Shown here: positions 7,946-16,706 of the stretch, piece after piece | Layout of the letters: each line of letters starts with the position of its first letter | How positions within the stretch are numbered: position 1 is the stretch's first letter | DNA from: Labedella endophytica | GTDB taxonomy: Bacteria; Actinomycetota; Actinomycetes; Actinomycetales; Microbacteriaceae | NCBI RefSeq assembly: GCF_003990045.1 | Contig: NZ_RZGZ01000002.1 | Location: 806,001-870,000 of the forward strand | Direction of reading: 5' to 3' | DNA length: 64,000 nt | The notes under the pieces: generated by a model | The model's input: only the letters and a program-made list of their open reading frames with translations | Told to the model about the DNA's origin: nothing | The model's database searches: none | Made by a program: the position numbers and the translations under genes

Positions 7946-9154
7946 TCAGCGATCGAGGTGGGTCGTCGCGATGAAGAGCTCCCCGTCGCCCGAGATCCGG
8001 AGCGGTTCGTGCTCCGGAACGATGTACGCCGCCTGGCCGACCCGCAGATCGAGTCGGTTCGACGACTCCAGGGTCGCGGACCCCGCCGTGACGATCGCGA
8101 TAGCGGGGCCCGGGAGCTCGATCCCGTGCCCGTCCGTCGCCGACGGGTCGACACGCAGCAGCTCGAAGTCCGGCACGTCCGGCCGGAAGACCTCCACCCC
8201 GGCACCACCCGCCACGGGGTGGAGGATCGGAACGGGGAGAGGCTCGAAGTCGAGAACGTCGAGGAGCTCGTCGACGTCGACGTGCTTCGGCGTCAGTCCG
8301 CCCCGCAGCACATTGTCGCTCGAGGCCATGAGCTCGACGCCGAAGCCTTCGAGGTAGGCGTGGATGTTCCCGGCGGGCAGCCACAGCGCCTCCCCGCGGC
8401 GCAGGGTGACGCGGTTGAGCAGGAAGGCGACGGCGACGCCGGGATCCCCCGGGTAGGCGACCGAGAGATCCACGATCGTCCGGAGGACGGGCTCGGCCGC
8501 AGCCGTCGCGGAGCCGTCGGCGAGCGCGGCGCCTGCGGCTGCGACGAGCGCGTCGACGACGCCGTCGAGCCGCCCGCGCAGCAGCGCGTCGACGGTCTCG
8601 CGGAGGACGTCGGCGTCGGGCCGCTCGGGGGTTCCGAGCGAGGCGGCGAGCGCTGCGAGCGGTCCGCTTCCGTCCGAGAGGGTCGCGAGGAGCTCGCGCG
8701 TCGCCTCGACCGCCCGGAAGCCGCAGAGCGCCGCGTACTCCTCGCTCAGGGCGACGACGAGCTCCGGCTTGTGGAAGTCGTCCTTGTAGTTGCGGTGCGC
8801 GGCGTCGAGCGGCACCCCCTCGGAGTTCTCGCGCGCGAATCCGGCGCGCGCCTGTTCGAGGGACGGGTGCGCCTGGAGGGAGAGCGGCTGTGCGGCGGCC
8901 AGCAGTTTGAGGAGGAACGGCAGCCGCGGACCGGCGAGTCCGGCGTCGGCGGGATGGGCGGCGATCCAGGCGGCGAGGTCTTCGGCACCGCTCGCGAGCG
9001 AGGGGTCGAGTATCCGTGCGGGCGACCCGGGGTGGGCTCCGAGCCAGAGCTCGGCCTCGGGCGATCCCGAGGGTTCGGTGCCGCGGAGCTCGGCGATCGC
9101 GCTCGTCGACCCCCACGCGTAGTCGCGGGGGACGTTGTCGATGGGCAGGAACAT
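7946..9154 (-). CDS. manA: Mannose-6-phosphate isomerase, type I
   Basis: 402-residue zinc enzyme that interconverts fructose-6-phosphate and mannose-6-phosphate, the entry to GDP-mannose together with manB. The N-terminus PIDNVPRDYAWGS and the motif AELWLGAHP are typical. The zinc-binding LQAHPS is near residue 97, and LWLPAGNIHAYLEGFGVELMAS forms the cupin metal site in the second half. GAGGAG lies 9 bases upstream of the start. The promoter has a TAGGGT hexamer 21 bases before the ATG, so this gene, unlike many neighbours, has a leader with a ribosome-binding site. It converges with the GlxA-type regulator gene. Confidence 0.95.
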   Translation of the reverse strand: MFLPIDNVPRDYAWGSTSAIAELRGTEPSGSPEAELWLGAHPGSPARILDPSLASGAEDLAAWIAAHPADAGLAGPRLPFLLKLLAAAQPLSLQAHPSLEQARAGFARENSEGVPLDAAHRNYKDDFHKPELVVALSEEYAALCGFRAVEATRELLATLSDGSGPLAALAASLGTPERPDADVLRETVDALLRGRLDGVVDALVAAAGAALADGSATAAAEPVLRTIVDLSVAYPGDPGVAVAFLLNRVTLRRGEALWLPAGNIHAYLEGFGVELMASSDNVLRGGLTPKHVDVDELLDVLDFEPLPVPILHPVAGGAGVEVFRPDVPDFELLRVDPSATDGHGIELPGPAIAIVTAGSATLESSNRLDLRVGQAAYIVPEHEPLRISGDGELFIATTHLDR

Positions 9155-9175
9155 CCGGAACTCTCCTCTGGGGCG

Positions 9176-9181
9176 ACCCTA
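9176..9181 (-). promoter_or_regulatory. -10 element TAGGGT of manA
   Basis: TAGGGT on the minus strand lies 21 bases before the ATG, leaving a short leader that holds the GAGGAG ribosome-binding site. Confidence 0.5.
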
Positions 9182-9257
9182 CAAAAGCGACCGAGACGGA
9201 TCCGCACCCGGCTGGTGCGAATCTACCAAGCGTTCCCCTCTTCCCGGGGTCCCGCCG

Positions 9258-9263
9258 TAGGCT
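9258..9263 (+). promoter_or_regulatory. -10 element TAGGCT upstream of the acyl-CoA dehydrogenase gene
   Basis: TAGGCT would start transcription near 9270, giving a leader of about 50 bases to the ATG at 9322, with GGAG at 9308-9311. Confidence 0.4.
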
Positions 9264-9321
9264 CGTCGGGTGCGACGGCGCTCCGCCGCCCGCGCGTCGA
9301 TCCAGTATGGAGACCAGCACC

Positions 9322-10500
9322 ATGTCATTCGAGCCCCTCGCGAGCGATTTCCTCGGATTCGAGACCCTCCTGACGGATCGGGAGAAGCAGTCGATCATGG
9401 AGATCCGCGCGTTCGTCGATGAGCGCGTGCGGCCCATCGCCGACGACTACTGGGAGCGGGGCGAGTTCCCCCACGAGATCATCGAACCCCTGATGGCCAC
9501 GGACGTCGGTCGTTTCGCCTGGTCCGAGACCACCCCGTTCGAGAATACGGCCGTCTTCCGCGGTCTCGTGTCCATGGAGCTGTCGCGCGTCGATGCGTCC
9601 GTGTCCACCTTCGTCGGGGTCCAGGAGGGCCTCACGATGGGATCCATCGCGGTGTGCGGTTCCGACGAGCAGCGCGCGGAGTGGTTGCCGAAGCTCGCGA
9701 GCGGCGAGGTCATCGGCGCCTTCGGACTCACGGAGCCGCTCTCCGGCAGCGACAGCGCGCAGGGGCTCCGGACCACGGCCCGTCGCGACGGCGACTCGTG
9801 GGTCCTCGACGGCGCGAAGCGCTGGATCGGCAACGCGACCTTCTCCGACATCACGATCATCTGGGCGAAGGACATCGAGGACTCCCAGGTGAAGGGATTC
9901 ATCGTCCCGACCACGACCCCTGGCTACTCGGCAACGCCGATCCAGCGGAAGATCAGCCTCCGGGCCGTCCAGAACGCCGACATCGTGCTCGAGAACGTCG
10001 TCGTTCCCGAATCGCACCGCCTGCAGAACGCCAATTCGTTCCGCGACACCGCGAAGGTCCTCCGTCTCACGCGCGCGGGCGTCGCCTGGTCGAGCGTCGG
10101 CGTCGCGATCGGCGCGTACGAGGCCGCCCTCTCCTACGCGAAGGAGCGCGTGCAGTTCGGCAAGCCGATCGCCTCCCACCAGCTCATCCAGGACCTCCTG
10201 TCGAAGTGCCTCGGGAACATCACGGCGTCGATGGCGATGTGTGTGCGCGTCTCGCAGATGCACGACGAGGGCACCCAGCGCGACGAGCACTCGTCCCTCG
10301 CGAAGGCCTATTGCACCGCCCGGATGCGGGAGACGGTCGCGTGGGCGCGTGAGGCGATGGGCGGCAACGGCATCGTGCTCGACTACGGTGCGGCCCGCTT
10401 CTTCGCCGATGCCGAGGCCCTGTACTCCTACGAGGGCACGCGGGAGATGAACGCCCTCATCGTCGGCCGCGCGATCACGGGTTCGGCCGCCTTCGTCTGA
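9322..10500 (+). CDS. Acyl-CoA dehydrogenase, glutaryl-CoA dehydrogenase-like
   Basis: 392-residue flavoprotein that oxidises an acyl-CoA to the enoyl-CoA and passes electrons to ETF. The order of domains is N-terminal helical (1-125), central beta (GAFGLTEPLSGSDSA, FAD-binding loop) and C-terminal helical (FGKPIASHQLIQDLL). The base Glu lies in YEGTREMNALIVGRAITG near the end, the placement seen in glutaryl-CoA and short-chain dehydrogenases. The chosen ATG has GGAG 10 bases upstream; an ATG 15 bases earlier is possible. It stands alone between manA and the polysaccharide genes. A role in amino acid or fatty acid breakdown is likely; the substrate is uncertain. Confidence 0.9.
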   Translation: MSFEPLASDFLGFETLLTDREKQSIMEIRAFVDERVRPIADDYWERGEFPHEIIEPLMATDVGRFAWSETTPFENTAVFRGLVSMELSRVDASVSTFVGVQEGLTMGSIAVCGSDEQRAEWLPKLASGEVIGAFGLTEPLSGSDSAQGLRTTARRDGDSWVLDGAKRWIGNATFSDITIIWAKDIEDSQVKGFIVPTTTPGYSATPIQRKISLRAVQNADIVLENVVVPESHRLQNANSFRDTAKVLRLTRAGVAWSSVGVAIGAYEAALSYAKERVQFGKPIASHQLIQDLLSKCLGNITASMAMCVRVSQMHDEGTQRDEHSSLAKAYCTARMRETVAWAREAMGGNGIVLDYGAARFFADAEALYSYEGTREMNALIVGRAITGSAAFV

Positions 10501-10540
10501 GTCCGGCCGCGGATCGCACGGGGATGCCATCCCCCCGCGT

Positions 10541-10546
10541 TACCCT
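10541..10546 (+). promoter_or_regulatory. -10 element TACCCT of the first O-antigen-ligase-like gene
   Basis: TACCCT ends 7 bases before the ATG at 10554 and there is no ribosome-binding site, which argues for a leaderless start here rather than at the upstream ATG 10524. Confidence 0.5.
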
Positions 10547-10553
10547 TGACCCC

Positions 10554-11936
10554 ATGAGCGTGCAGTCCGTCTCGCCTCCGCGCGACCAGAGCCGGCGCAC
10601 CGTCGTCGCCTCGGTGATCGCGACGGTCGCCCTCGTCGTCGCGTTCGGTGGAGACGGCTGGCGCAACCTGCTGGGATGGCCCGGATACATCGCTCTCGTC
10701 CTGCTCGTCGCCGCAGCGTGCGGCATCGTGCTCGTGCGGTCCCGCCCCCGCGTGCGTTGGTCGACCACTCCCAAGGCGCTCGTCGCCTTCCTCGGGCTCG
10801 CCGTCCTATCCCTCGCCTGGTCGGCCTACCCCGGAGCGACGGCCTCGACGCTCCTCGGGACCCTCCTCACGACCACCGTGGGCTGCACCCTCGCCCTCGC
10901 ACTCGACTGGCACGCTTTCGTGCGCGCCCTCGGCACGTCCCTGCGCTTCCTCATCGGACTGTCCCTCGCCTTCGAGCTCGTCGTGGCGTTCATCGTCCGC
11001 CAGCCGGTCCCCCGCTGGTGGGATCCGGTCGGCGAGGACACCGCGCTCCTCAACCTGTGGTCGCGCAACGTGCTCCTCGAGGGAGATCGCATCCAGGGCT
11101 GGGTCGGCAACGCCAACCTTCTCGCGATCATCGCGCTCCTCGGCATCGTCGTCTTCGGGGTCCAGCTCGCCGAGAGATCCGTGACCCGGACGTCGGGGTA
11201 CGGGTGGCTCGCGCTCGCGGCCATCACCTTCGGACTCACCCGCTCGAGCACGATGATGATCGCCGCCGTCGCGTGCATCGTCGTCCTCGGCGCCGTCCTG
11301 CTCGCGCGCCGCGCCGGGCCCTCCGGTCGCCTCGGCCTCTACGGTGCGGGACTGGCCGCCGCCGCGGCCGTCGCCGTCGTCGCGGTCTTCTTCCGCGACG
11401 CCGCCCTCTCGGCCCTCGGCAAGAGCTCGGATCTGACGGGACGCCTCGACATCTGGGCGGACGTCGTCGCCCTCGCCGAGCGGCGACCGGTGTTCGGCTG
11501 GGGGTATTCGAGCCCCTGGCTCCCCGGCGCGGTGCCCTTCGACGAGCCGGTCGTGCGCAACGGCGTCGAGCAGCTGCAGGCCCACAACGCCTGGCTCGAC
11601 GTCTGGATGCAGCTCGGCATCGTGGGCGCGGTCCTCTTCGCCGGAATCGTCGTGTCCGTGGTGTGGCGATGCTGGTTCCTCGCGATCGACCGGCCCCGCG
11701 TCGGACTCGTCGACGATCGCCCGTACTCCACCACGTCGATCCTCCCCCTCCTCGTCGTCGTCGTCCTCGTCGTGCAGTCGCTCATGGAGAGCCGCATCCT
11801 GGTCGAATCGGGGTGGGTGCTGCTCGTCGCCCTCGCAGTGGCGACGAAGGCGCGTCCCGTGATCGAACGCCCCGTCGTCGAGAAGCCGCTGGTCGAACGA
11901 CGGGTGACCGACCGCGCGGCTCCCGGGCGCGCGTGA
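10554..11936 (+). CDS. O-antigen ligase/Wzy-like membrane protein 1
   Basis: 460-residue polytopic membrane protein with about 10-12 hydrophobic segments. The O-antigen ligase (Wzy_C/WaaL) signature lies in the C-terminal half: LTGRLDIWADVVALAERRP followed by GWGYSSPW and QAHNAWLDVWMQLGIVG. The Arg and His of this loop are the residues expected on the outside face for glycan transfer or polymerisation. The last 35 residues are charged and cytoplasmic. It overlaps the next gene, a paralogue, by 4 bases (GTGA). Whether it polymerises repeat units or ligates finished chains cannot be decided from sequence. Confidence 0.85.
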   Translation: MSVQSVSPPRDQSRRTVVASVIATVALVVAFGGDGWRNLLGWPGYIALVLLVAAACGIVLVRSRPRVRWSTTPKALVAFLGLAVLSLAWSAYPGATASTLLGTLLTTTVGCTLALALDWHAFVRALGTSLRFLIGLSLAFELVVAFIVRQPVPRWWDPVGEDTALLNLWSRNVLLEGDRIQGWVGNANLLAIIALLGIVVFGVQLAERSVTRTSGYGWLALAAITFGLTRSSTMMIAAVACIVVLGAVLLARRAGPSGRLGLYGAGLAAAAAVAVVAVFFRDAALSALGKSSDLTGRLDIWADVVALAERRPVFGWGYSSPWLPGAVPFDEPVVRNGVEQLQAHNAWLDVWMQLGIVGAVLFAGIVVSVVWRCWFLAIDRPRVGLVDDRPYSTTSILPLLVVVVLVVQSLMESRILVESGWVLLVALAVATKARPVIERPVVEKPLVERRVTDRAAPGRA

Positions 11937-13204
11937 GCCGCCTCCCGCTCTCGCGCGAGTCGCTCGGGTCGGCTCTCGGCTCGGCCGCCGTCGCGCAGGC
12001 CTTCACCATGACGGCGATCGCCGCCGCCCTCCTCGGGCACCTCACACGGGCGCTCATCGGCTGGCCCGGGTATATCGCGATCCTCACCGGCCTCGTCGTC
12101 CTTGCCGCGGCGATACTCGTCGCCCGGCGCGACGTCATCGAGTGGAGGGGTCTCCTGCCGCTCACGGTGCTCGGGTTCATCGCCTGGTGCGGGGCATCGG
12201 TGTTCTGGAGCGGGGCGCAGTGGATGTCGCTCGCCGGGTGGGTCTTCCAGGCCGTGATCGCCCTCATCGGCATCACCATCGCCCTCTGCCGCGACCTCAT
12301 CCAGATCGTGCGCGCCGCCGGCGGGGTCTTCCGCGTGCTGCTCGCCGTCTCCATCGGGCTCGAGATCCTGAGCGGCATCCTGCTCGACACCCCCTTCCCG
12401 TTCCTCGGCATCGGCGGGAACCTCGCGGTCGGTGGTCCCATCCAGGGCGTGTTCGGCACGCGCAACCTGCTCGGCTTCGTCGCGGTGCTCGCCCTCGTGA
12501 CCCACATCATCGAGCTGCGCACGCGATCGGTCCAGCGGGGGACGGGGATCGCCTCGATCACGCTCGCCGCGACGTGTCTCGTCTTCAGCGGCTCACCCGT
12601 GACGGTGGTTGTCTCGGTCGTGATCCTCGCGGCCACGTCGGCCCTGTATGCGGTGCGGCGCACACCGGCCGAGCGTCGGCCGGTACTCCAGTACGCACTC
12701 CTCGGACTCGTGATCGTGACGATGATCGCGACCTACGCCGGGCGCTCCCGCGTCATCGACCTCCTCAACGCCGGCGGTGAGTTCCAGGTGCGCTATCGGC
12801 TCTGGCTCTCGACCTGGCGTGCCATCGACGCCAATCCCATCGAGGGCTGGGGTTGGGTCGGACTCTGGAGGGGCTCCGTCCCTCCGTTCGCCGGCATCAA
12901 CTGGGCCGTCGGTCAGGAGCACGCGTCGGCGCTCAACGCCTACCTCGACGTCCTCCTCCAGGTGGGGACGGTCGGCTTCCTCATCTTCGCCGCCCTGTGC
13001 GCCTTCGCCGTGATCCGTTCCTGGCTGCTCGCATCGAACCGGCGCACGGTCACCTACGCCTGGCCGGCGCTCGTCGTCGTGACGATCCTCACGACGGGTG
13101 CGGCCGAGAGCTTCCCGCTCGTCGAAGGGGGATGGCTGCTGTTGGTGATCTGCGCCGTCAAGGCGTCGGAGAGCCACAGTTGGCGCGCACGACTCCCGAA
13201 CTGA
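11933..13204 (+). CDS. O-antigen ligase/Wzy-like membrane protein 2
   Basis: 423-residue paralogue of the upstream gene, with the same organisation. Membrane segments begin near residue 20. WPGYIAIL occurs in both proteins, VFGTRNLLGF resembles GWVGNANLLAI in protein 1, and the ligase loop reads VRYRLWLSTWRAIDANP then GWGWVGLW and HASALNAYLDVLLQVGTVG. Here the His of the upstream QAHNAW motif is replaced by SALNAY, with a preceding EHA. The start is a GTG that overlaps the upstream stop (GTGA), so the two are translationally coupled. A strong terminator follows. The pair may divide polymerase and ligase work, or act on two glycans. Confidence 0.85.
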   Translation: MSRLPLSRESLGSALGSAAVAQAFTMTAIAAALLGHLTRALIGWPGYIAILTGLVVLAAAILVARRDVIEWRGLLPLTVLGFIAWCGASVFWSGAQWMSLAGWVFQAVIALIGITIALCRDLIQIVRAAGGVFRVLLAVSIGLEILSGILLDTPFPFLGIGGNLAVGGPIQGVFGTRNLLGFVAVLALVTHIIELRTRSVQRGTGIASITLAATCLVFSGSPVTVVVSVVILAATSALYAVRRTPAERRPVLQYALLGLVIVTMIATYAGRSRVIDLLNAGGEFQVRYRLWLSTWRAIDANPIEGWGWVGLWRGSVPPFAGINWAVGQEHASALNAYLDVLLQVGTVGFLIFAALCAFAVIRSWLLASNRRTVTYAWPALVVVTILTTGAAESFPLVEGGWLLLVICAVKASESHSWRARLPN

Positions 13205-13225
13205 CGAACGGCTCTCTGACGGAAA

Positions 13226-13255
13226 GACGCGGCCTCCCCGAGGGGAGGCCGCGTC
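13226..13255. terminator. Bidirectional hairpin terminator between ligase 2 and ugd
   Basis: Perfect 14-bp arms (13226-13239 and 13242-13255, GACGCGGCCTCCCC and its complement) around a 2-base centre. It sits between two convergent genes and can serve both. There is no long U run, as is usual in high-GC actinobacteria. Confidence 0.8.
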
Positions 13256-13289
13256 AGGAGACCTGCATCAGGCCGGCCATGTCGTGTCG

Positions 13290-14588
13290 TCAGCGACGAC
13301 CGAGACCGTGGTACTCCCAGAGGGCGTCGATCCACTCGGTGTGAGGGAGCGCGTTCCGTCCGTCGATGATGATCGGGGTCTTCACGAGGGAGGCCGCCCA
13401 CGCGGGGTCGATTCCCGTGAAGTCCTTCCACTCGGTGAGGAGCAGGACGATGTCGGCGTCGGTCAGGGCCTCCTCCAGGGTTCCGAAGACGAGGTCGGGC
13501 TCGCGACGACGGGCGTTCCCGATGGCTTCGGGGTCCGTCGCGACGACGTCGGCTCCGAGAGCGGCGAGCCGCGAGGCGATGTCGACGGCCGGTGAGTCGC
13601 GGACGTCATCGCTGTTGGGCTTGAAGGCGAGGCCGAGCACCGCGACCTTGCGCCCCGTGACATCGCCGTCGAGCAGCGTCGTCGTCAGGTCGACGACCCG
13701 GTCGCGACGGCGGAGGTTGATCGCGTCGATCTCTTCGAGGAAGCGGACGGAGTGGCCGACGCCGAGCTCCTCCGCCCGGGCACGGAACGCACGGATGTCC
13801 TTCGGGAGGCAACCGCCTCCGAACCCGACACCCGCGTTGAGGAACCGGCGTCCGATGCGGGCGTCCATTCCGATGGCGTCGGCGAGCTTCACGACATCGG
13901 CGCCCGTCACCTCGGCGATCTCGGCCATCGCGTTGATGAAGGAGATCTTGGTTGCGAGGAAGGCGTTCGCGGAGACCTTGACGAGTTCGCTCGTCGCATA
14001 GCCGGCGATGATCTTCGGCGTCTGAGCATCGAGGGCGACGTGGTAGACGGCGTCGAGCACGCTCTCGGCCCGCTCTGCTCCCTCACCGACGCCGTAGACG
14101 AGGCGGTCGGGACGCAGCGTGTCCTCCACGGCGAATCCTTCGCGGAGGAACTCGGGGTTCCAGGCGAGGAAGGCCCCGGCGGGATTGATCCGCTCGGCGA
14201 GCACCTCGGCGGTGCCCACCGGGACGGTCGACTTCCCGACCACGACGTCGCCGGGGGCGACGTAGGGCAGGAGAGCGTCGACCGCGGAGTGGACGTAGCG
14301 CAGGTCGGCGCTCAGGCCGTCCTTGCTCTGCGGCGTCCCCACGGCGATGAAGTGGGCCTCGGCCCCTGCCGCGTCAGCGAAATCGGTCGAGAAGGTCAGA
14401 TTGCCCGACGCGATGGCCGCTTCGAGCAGATCGGACAGACCGGGCTCGAAGAACGGCGCACGGCCGGAGTTCAACAATGCAATCTTGTCCGCGTCGACGT
14501 CGATCCCGACGACGGAGTGACCGATGGACGCCATGGCGGCTGCGTGGACGGCACCGAGGTAGCCGCAACCGATAACTGAGAGCTTCAT
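13290..14588 (-). CDS. ugd: UDP-glucose 6-dehydrogenase
   Basis: 432-residue NAD-dependent enzyme that oxidises UDP-glucose twice to UDP-glucuronate. The N-terminal Rossmann motif is VIGCGYLGAVHA (residues 5-16). The catalytic cysteine is Cys260 in GVGFGGGCLPKD, and the C-terminal UDP-binding domain contains LGLAFKPNSDDVRDSPA. Length and motifs are normal for the family. It lies 30 bases downstream of the acyltransferase gene on the same strand, but has its own TAGGCT element 10 bases before the ATG. It supplies uronic acid for the surface glycan of this locus. Confidence 0.95.
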   Translation of the reverse strand: MKLSVIGCGYLGAVHAAAMASIGHSVVGIDVDADKIALLNSGRAPFFEPGLSDLLEAAIASGNLTFSTDFADAAGAEAHFIAVGTPQSKDGLSADLRYVHSAVDALLPYVAPGDVVVGKSTVPVGTAEVLAERINPAGAFLAWNPEFLREGFAVEDTLRPDRLVYGVGEGAERAESVLDAVYHVALDAQTPKIIAGYATSELVKVSANAFLATKISFINAMAEIAEVTGADVVKLADAIGMDARIGRRFLNAGVGFGGGCLPKDIRAFRARAEELGVGHSVRFLEEIDAINLRRRDRVVDLTTTLLDGDVTGRKVAVLGLAFKPNSDDVRDSPAVDIASRLAALGADVVATDPEAIGNARRREPDLVFGTLEEALTDADIVLLLTEWKDFTGIDPAWAASLVKTPIIIDGRNALPHTEWIDALWEYHGLGRR

Positions 14589-14598
14589 ATTGAGGTTC

Positions 14599-14604
14599 AG
14601 CCTA
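14599..14604 (-). promoter_or_regulatory. -10 element TAGGCT of ugd
   Basis: TAGGCT ends 10 bases before the ugd ATG, inside the 30-base gap to the upstream gene, without a ribosome-binding site. It suggests that ugd can be transcribed alone with almost no leader. Confidence 0.45.
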
Positions 14605-14618
14605 GCAATTCCGGGGGG

Positions 14619-16706
14619 TCATCCGATGGCGGCTTCGATCGCGTCCCCGAGGAGAGGCGACAGGCTGCGCGTGTAGGTCGACGTGAGGTGCCCGGGATCG
14701 CGGTAGACGATGCTTCCACCGATGACGGGCGGGCAGCGGTCGTCGATGCAGAAGTACGGCGTGAAGTCCACGACACTCGCCCCGGGGGTCGCCGAGGCGG
14801 CGTCCGAGAGACCGTCGAAGAAGGGGAACGCGTCCTCGAGGGGGACGGCGCAGCGATCGGCGGCGGTCGCCGGATCGTCGTCGATGCACTCGAGGTAGTC
14901 CTCGCGCGTGTGGGGGTTGTCGCGGATCACGACGATCGCGGTCCCGCCGGCGGCGACCGGCGTCCACGCGTCGACGAAGCCGTCGACCGTGGTCGATTCG
15001 ACGTCGCCGCCGGCCGCGTCGATCGGCGACTCGGCCGAGGCGCTCGTGACGATCGCGTCGTAGGAGGAGCCCACCAGATAGTCGTCGAGGGAGGTCTTCC
15101 ACTCGTCGCAGCTCGCCAGCCACGTGACGTCGTTGACCTGCGTGGCTTCGGTCCAGATGCAGCCCGTCTTGCCGATCACGTCGACGGCCCAGCCACGGTC
15201 GTCCGCGAGCTGCTGGACCGCCGCGAGGTACTGGTTGCTGTGGGAGTCGCCGACGAGCGCGATGCTGACGTCGGCGGCGTCCGCGTCGGGTCCGAAGCTG
15301 CACACCTTCAGCTGAGACTCGTTGCTCCGGCTCCAGCATTCCGGCGTGTTCACGTCGTCAGACGGAGCGGCGATCACCGAGGGGATGAGGTCGCCCGTGA
15401 CCGCCGCGGTACTGCAGCCGTCCTCGATGAGGGCGGCCGCTCCGAAGCAGTCGAGATCACCGGACGCGGCTGCCTCGACCCGATCACGCTCGGCGTCGAT
15501 CCGCGCGGTGGCCACTCCCCCCACGACGAGGGAGACGCCGAGGACCGGGACGAGGGCGAGTGCGACCGCGGCGAGGGTGCGCCGCGGTCGCGCGTCGGCC
15601 AGGAGACGCCAGGCGCGTGCGGGGTCCTCCACGAGGACCTTCGTGAGCCAGCCGAGCACGAGCGAGACGAGGAGCAGGGCCACCCGCGTGACGGTGCCGA
15701 GCTCGGCCTCGACGGCGGCCGCCGTGAGCACGATGACCGGCCAGTGCCAGAGGTACAGGCTGTAGGACACCGCTCCGAGCCACTGGACCGGGCGGAGCCG
15801 GAACACGCCCGCCGTGCCGAGGGGCCCCTCGGCCGTACCCGCGACGATGACGAGCAGTGTGCCGACGACGGGCAACAACGCCGCGGAACCGGGGAACGGA
15901 GTGGCCTCCGTGAATGTCAGGAGAGTCGCGGCGATCAGGACGAGCCCCAGGATCGAGAGCCCCCTGCGGACGATCGGGGTCGGCCGCCGTCCGACCGTGG
16001 TCAGGGCGAGCAGCCCTCCCGCGCCGAACTCCCACGCGCGCGTCGTCGTCGCGAAGTAGGCGGGACCGGGGTCGACGGCCGTGAGCACGATGCTGTGCAC
16101 GAGGGACGCGGTGACGACGAGAGCGAAGACGACGGCGAGTACCCGGCGGAGCGGCAGTCCTCGTCGCACGCGTGCGACGAGGACGAGGGAACCGATCACG
16201 AGGAGCGGCCAGACGAGGTAGAACTGCTCCTCGACGGACAGTGACCAGTAGTGCTGGACGGGGCTCGCGATGTTGGCGTTCTGCGCCAGGTAGTCGACCG
16301 AGTCGGCCGCGAGGACCCAGTTCTCCACGTAGAACGTCGCCGCGACGAGCTCGCGGGAGATCTGCGGCCAGTTCTGGACCGGGAGGACGAGCACCGTGCC
16401 GATCGCCGTCGCGAGAGTCACGATGAGGGCTGCCGGGAGCAGCCGTCGGGCGCGCCTGGCGTAGAAGGATCCCAACCGGATGCGTCCGGAGCGTTCGGCC
16501 TCCTTCACCAGGTGCGCCGTGATGAGGAAGCCCGAGATGACGAAGAAGATGTCGACGCCTACGTATCCGCCGGGGAGCCGCCCGGGCCACAGGTGGTAGA
16601 TCACCACGGCCATGACCGCGATCGCGCGCAGGGCCTGGATCTCCGGGCGGAAGGCCGTCGCGGCGGTGGCGGTCGGTGCGGGTGCGGTGTCCACTCGTCC
16701 CGGCAT
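14619..16706 (-). CDS. Membrane acyltransferase with SGNH domain (OafA/AT3 type)
   Basis: 695-residue protein that moves an acyl group, usually acetyl, across the membrane to O-acetylate a surface glycan. Residues about 20-400 form the acyltransferase-3 domain with ten or so membrane segments (FRPEIQALRAIAVMAVVIYH; GVDIFFVISGFLI; HYWSLSVEEQFYLVWP). Residues about 455-695 form a periplasmic-type SGNH domain with GDSHSNQYL (block I Ser) and DPGHLTSTY (catalytic Asp-His). Both active sites are intact. Its ATG shares one base with the stop of the upstream glycosyltransferase gene (TGATG), so the two are coupled. Acetylation of the locus's glycan is inferred from context. Confidence 0.9.
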   Translation of the reverse strand: MPGRVDTAPAPTATAATAFRPEIQALRAIAVMAVVIYHLWPGRLPGGYVGVDIFFVISGFLITAHLVKEAERSGRIRLGSFYARRARRLLPAALIVTLATAIGTVLVLPVQNWPQISRELVAATFYVENWVLAADSVDYLAQNANIASPVQHYWSLSVEEQFYLVWPLLVIGSLVLVARVRRGLPLRRVLAVVFALVVTASLVHSIVLTAVDPGPAYFATTTRAWEFGAGGLLALTTVGRRPTPIVRRGLSILGLVLIAATLLTFTEATPFPGSAALLPVVGTLLVIVAGTAEGPLGTAGVFRLRPVQWLGAVSYSLYLWHWPVIVLTAAAVEAELGTVTRVALLLVSLVLGWLTKVLVEDPARAWRLLADARPRRTLAAVALALVPVLGVSLVVGGVATARIDAERDRVEAAASGDLDCFGAAALIEDGCSTAAVTGDLIPSVIAAPSDDVNTPECWSRSNESQLKVCSFGPDADAADVSIALVGDSHSNQYLAAVQQLADDRGWAVDVIGKTGCIWTEATQVNDVTWLASCDEWKTSLDDYLVGSSYDAIVTSASAESPIDAAGGDVESTTVDGFVDAWTPVAAGGTAIVVIRDNPHTREDYLECIDDDPATAADRCAVPLEDAFPFFDGLSDAASATPGASVVDFTPYFCIDDRCPPVIGGSIVYRDPGHLTSTYTRSLSPLLGDAIEAAIG

